Below, piece after piece: positions 6,828 to 6,942 of a stretch of DNA of 6,942 nucleotides (its first letter is position 1; the number at the start of each line of letters is the position of its first letter). The DNA is from JAVBNU01 sp964617065 (GTDB lineage Bacteria; Cyanobacteriota; Vampirovibrionia; Gastranaerophilales; Gastranaerophilaceae). A program made the translations under genes and the position numbers. Where the stretch lies: NCBI GenBank assembly GCA_964617065.1, contig CAZTVM010000097.1, positions 1 through 6,942 of the forward strand. Direction: 5' to 3'. The notes under the pieces are model-generated. The model did no database searches and was not told where the DNA came from. It saw only the letters and a list, made by a program, of their open reading frames with translations.

Positions 6828-6847
6828 TTTTTTTGTTTCTGAATTTA

Positions 6848-6853
6848 ATTTTA
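6848..6853 (-). promoter_or_regulatory. Candidate -10 element (TAAAAT) of the operon promoter
   Basis: TAAAAT on the minus strand matches the sigma-70 -10 consensus at five of six positions and would start transcription near 6841, about 24 bases before the ATG. No good -35 box stands at 16-18 bases; the nearest match is poor (ATGCAA), and TTGAAT (6884-6889) is too far. The promoter may start outside or further upstream. Assignment is tentative. Confidence 0.35.
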
Positions 6854-6918
6854 CACCACTTTGTTAAAATTTGCATTAATTCCATTCAAATAATGATGAT
6901 TTTGTATACAGTTTATTG

Positions 6919-6924
6919 TATAAT
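6919..6924 (+). promoter_or_regulatory. Candidate plus-strand -10 element (TATAAT) facing out of the window
   Basis: A perfect TATAAT reads rightwards, away from the operon, preceded by TTG. It has no clear -35 at 16-18 bases. If real it would serve a divergent gene beyond 6942, and the 119-base leader would be a shared intergenic region. An 8-base palindrome TGTATACA (6903-6910) lies next to it. AT-richness makes such matches common by chance. Confidence 0.25.
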
Positions 6925-6942
6925 CAGCGTAAGGTAAGGTTA

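Noticed and set aside
6827..6840. T-run on the plus strand as a possible terminator
   Set aside because: No GC-rich stem precedes it, and it is better explained as the A-rich leader just before the AGGAG of the minus-strand gene.
6459..6842. Open plus-strand frame of 127 codons opposite the secreted-protein gene
   Set aside because: It lies fully antisense to a gene with a clear signal peptide and ribosome binding site. Its own start has no SD, and its protein resembles nothing.

Overview
The window is an AT-rich bacterial stretch (about one third G+C by eye). Every convincing gene is on the minus strand, so transcription runs from about 6840 down to position 1. Seven genes follow each other with gaps of 6, 43, 15, 8 and 11 bases and one 4-base overlap, which looks like a single operon. 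The content is surface-polysaccharide biosynthesis (O-antigen or capsule): a nucleotide-sugar supply route, a glycosyltransferase and sugar-modifying enzymes. This points to a bacterium with a complex cell surface, most likely diderm. The lineage cannot be fixed from sequence alone; low-GC gut-type groups such as Gastranaerophilales (Melainabacteria), Elusimicrobia or Campylobacterota are all possible. This is inference.

Layout in transcription order. A 119-base leader (6824-6942) holds a plausible promoter and a strong ribosome binding site. It precedes a 255-residue secreted protein of unknown function (6050-6817). Six bases later comes a family 2 glycosyltransferase with an added C-terminal Rossmann-like domain (4748-6043). 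Next are rfbF, glucose-1-phosphate cytidylyltransferase (3925-4704), a radical SAM/SPASM protein (2803-3909), and rfbH, the PLP/[2Fe-2S] 3-dehydrase with its diagnostic histidine and four cysteines (1439-2794). A GTG-started extended-SDR epimerase/reductase (558-1442) follows, and then an HpcH/HpaI-type aldolase cut by the window edge (1-546).

How they may work together. RfbF makes CDP-glucose. A CDP-glucose 4,6-dehydratase (RfbG) should convert it to CDP-4-keto-6-deoxyglucose, and RfbH then starts C-3 deoxygenation. The SDR protein is the natural candidate for reducing or epimerising the resulting keto sugar, and the glycosyltransferase could transfer a sugar of this repeat unit. RfbG is not where it usually sits, between rfbF and rfbH, and a radical SAM gene occupies that place. 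No E3-type reductase gene is present in the window. The aldolase at the end is not part of the classical abequose, paratose, tyvelose or ascarylose routes. The cassette may therefore make an unusual, possibly carbon-branched or otherwise modified, CDP-3,6-dideoxy sugar. That is the main observation worth following up.

I saw no tRNA, rRNA, CRISPR array, insertion sequence, convincing terminator or broken gene. There is no gene-free stretch over 300 bases.
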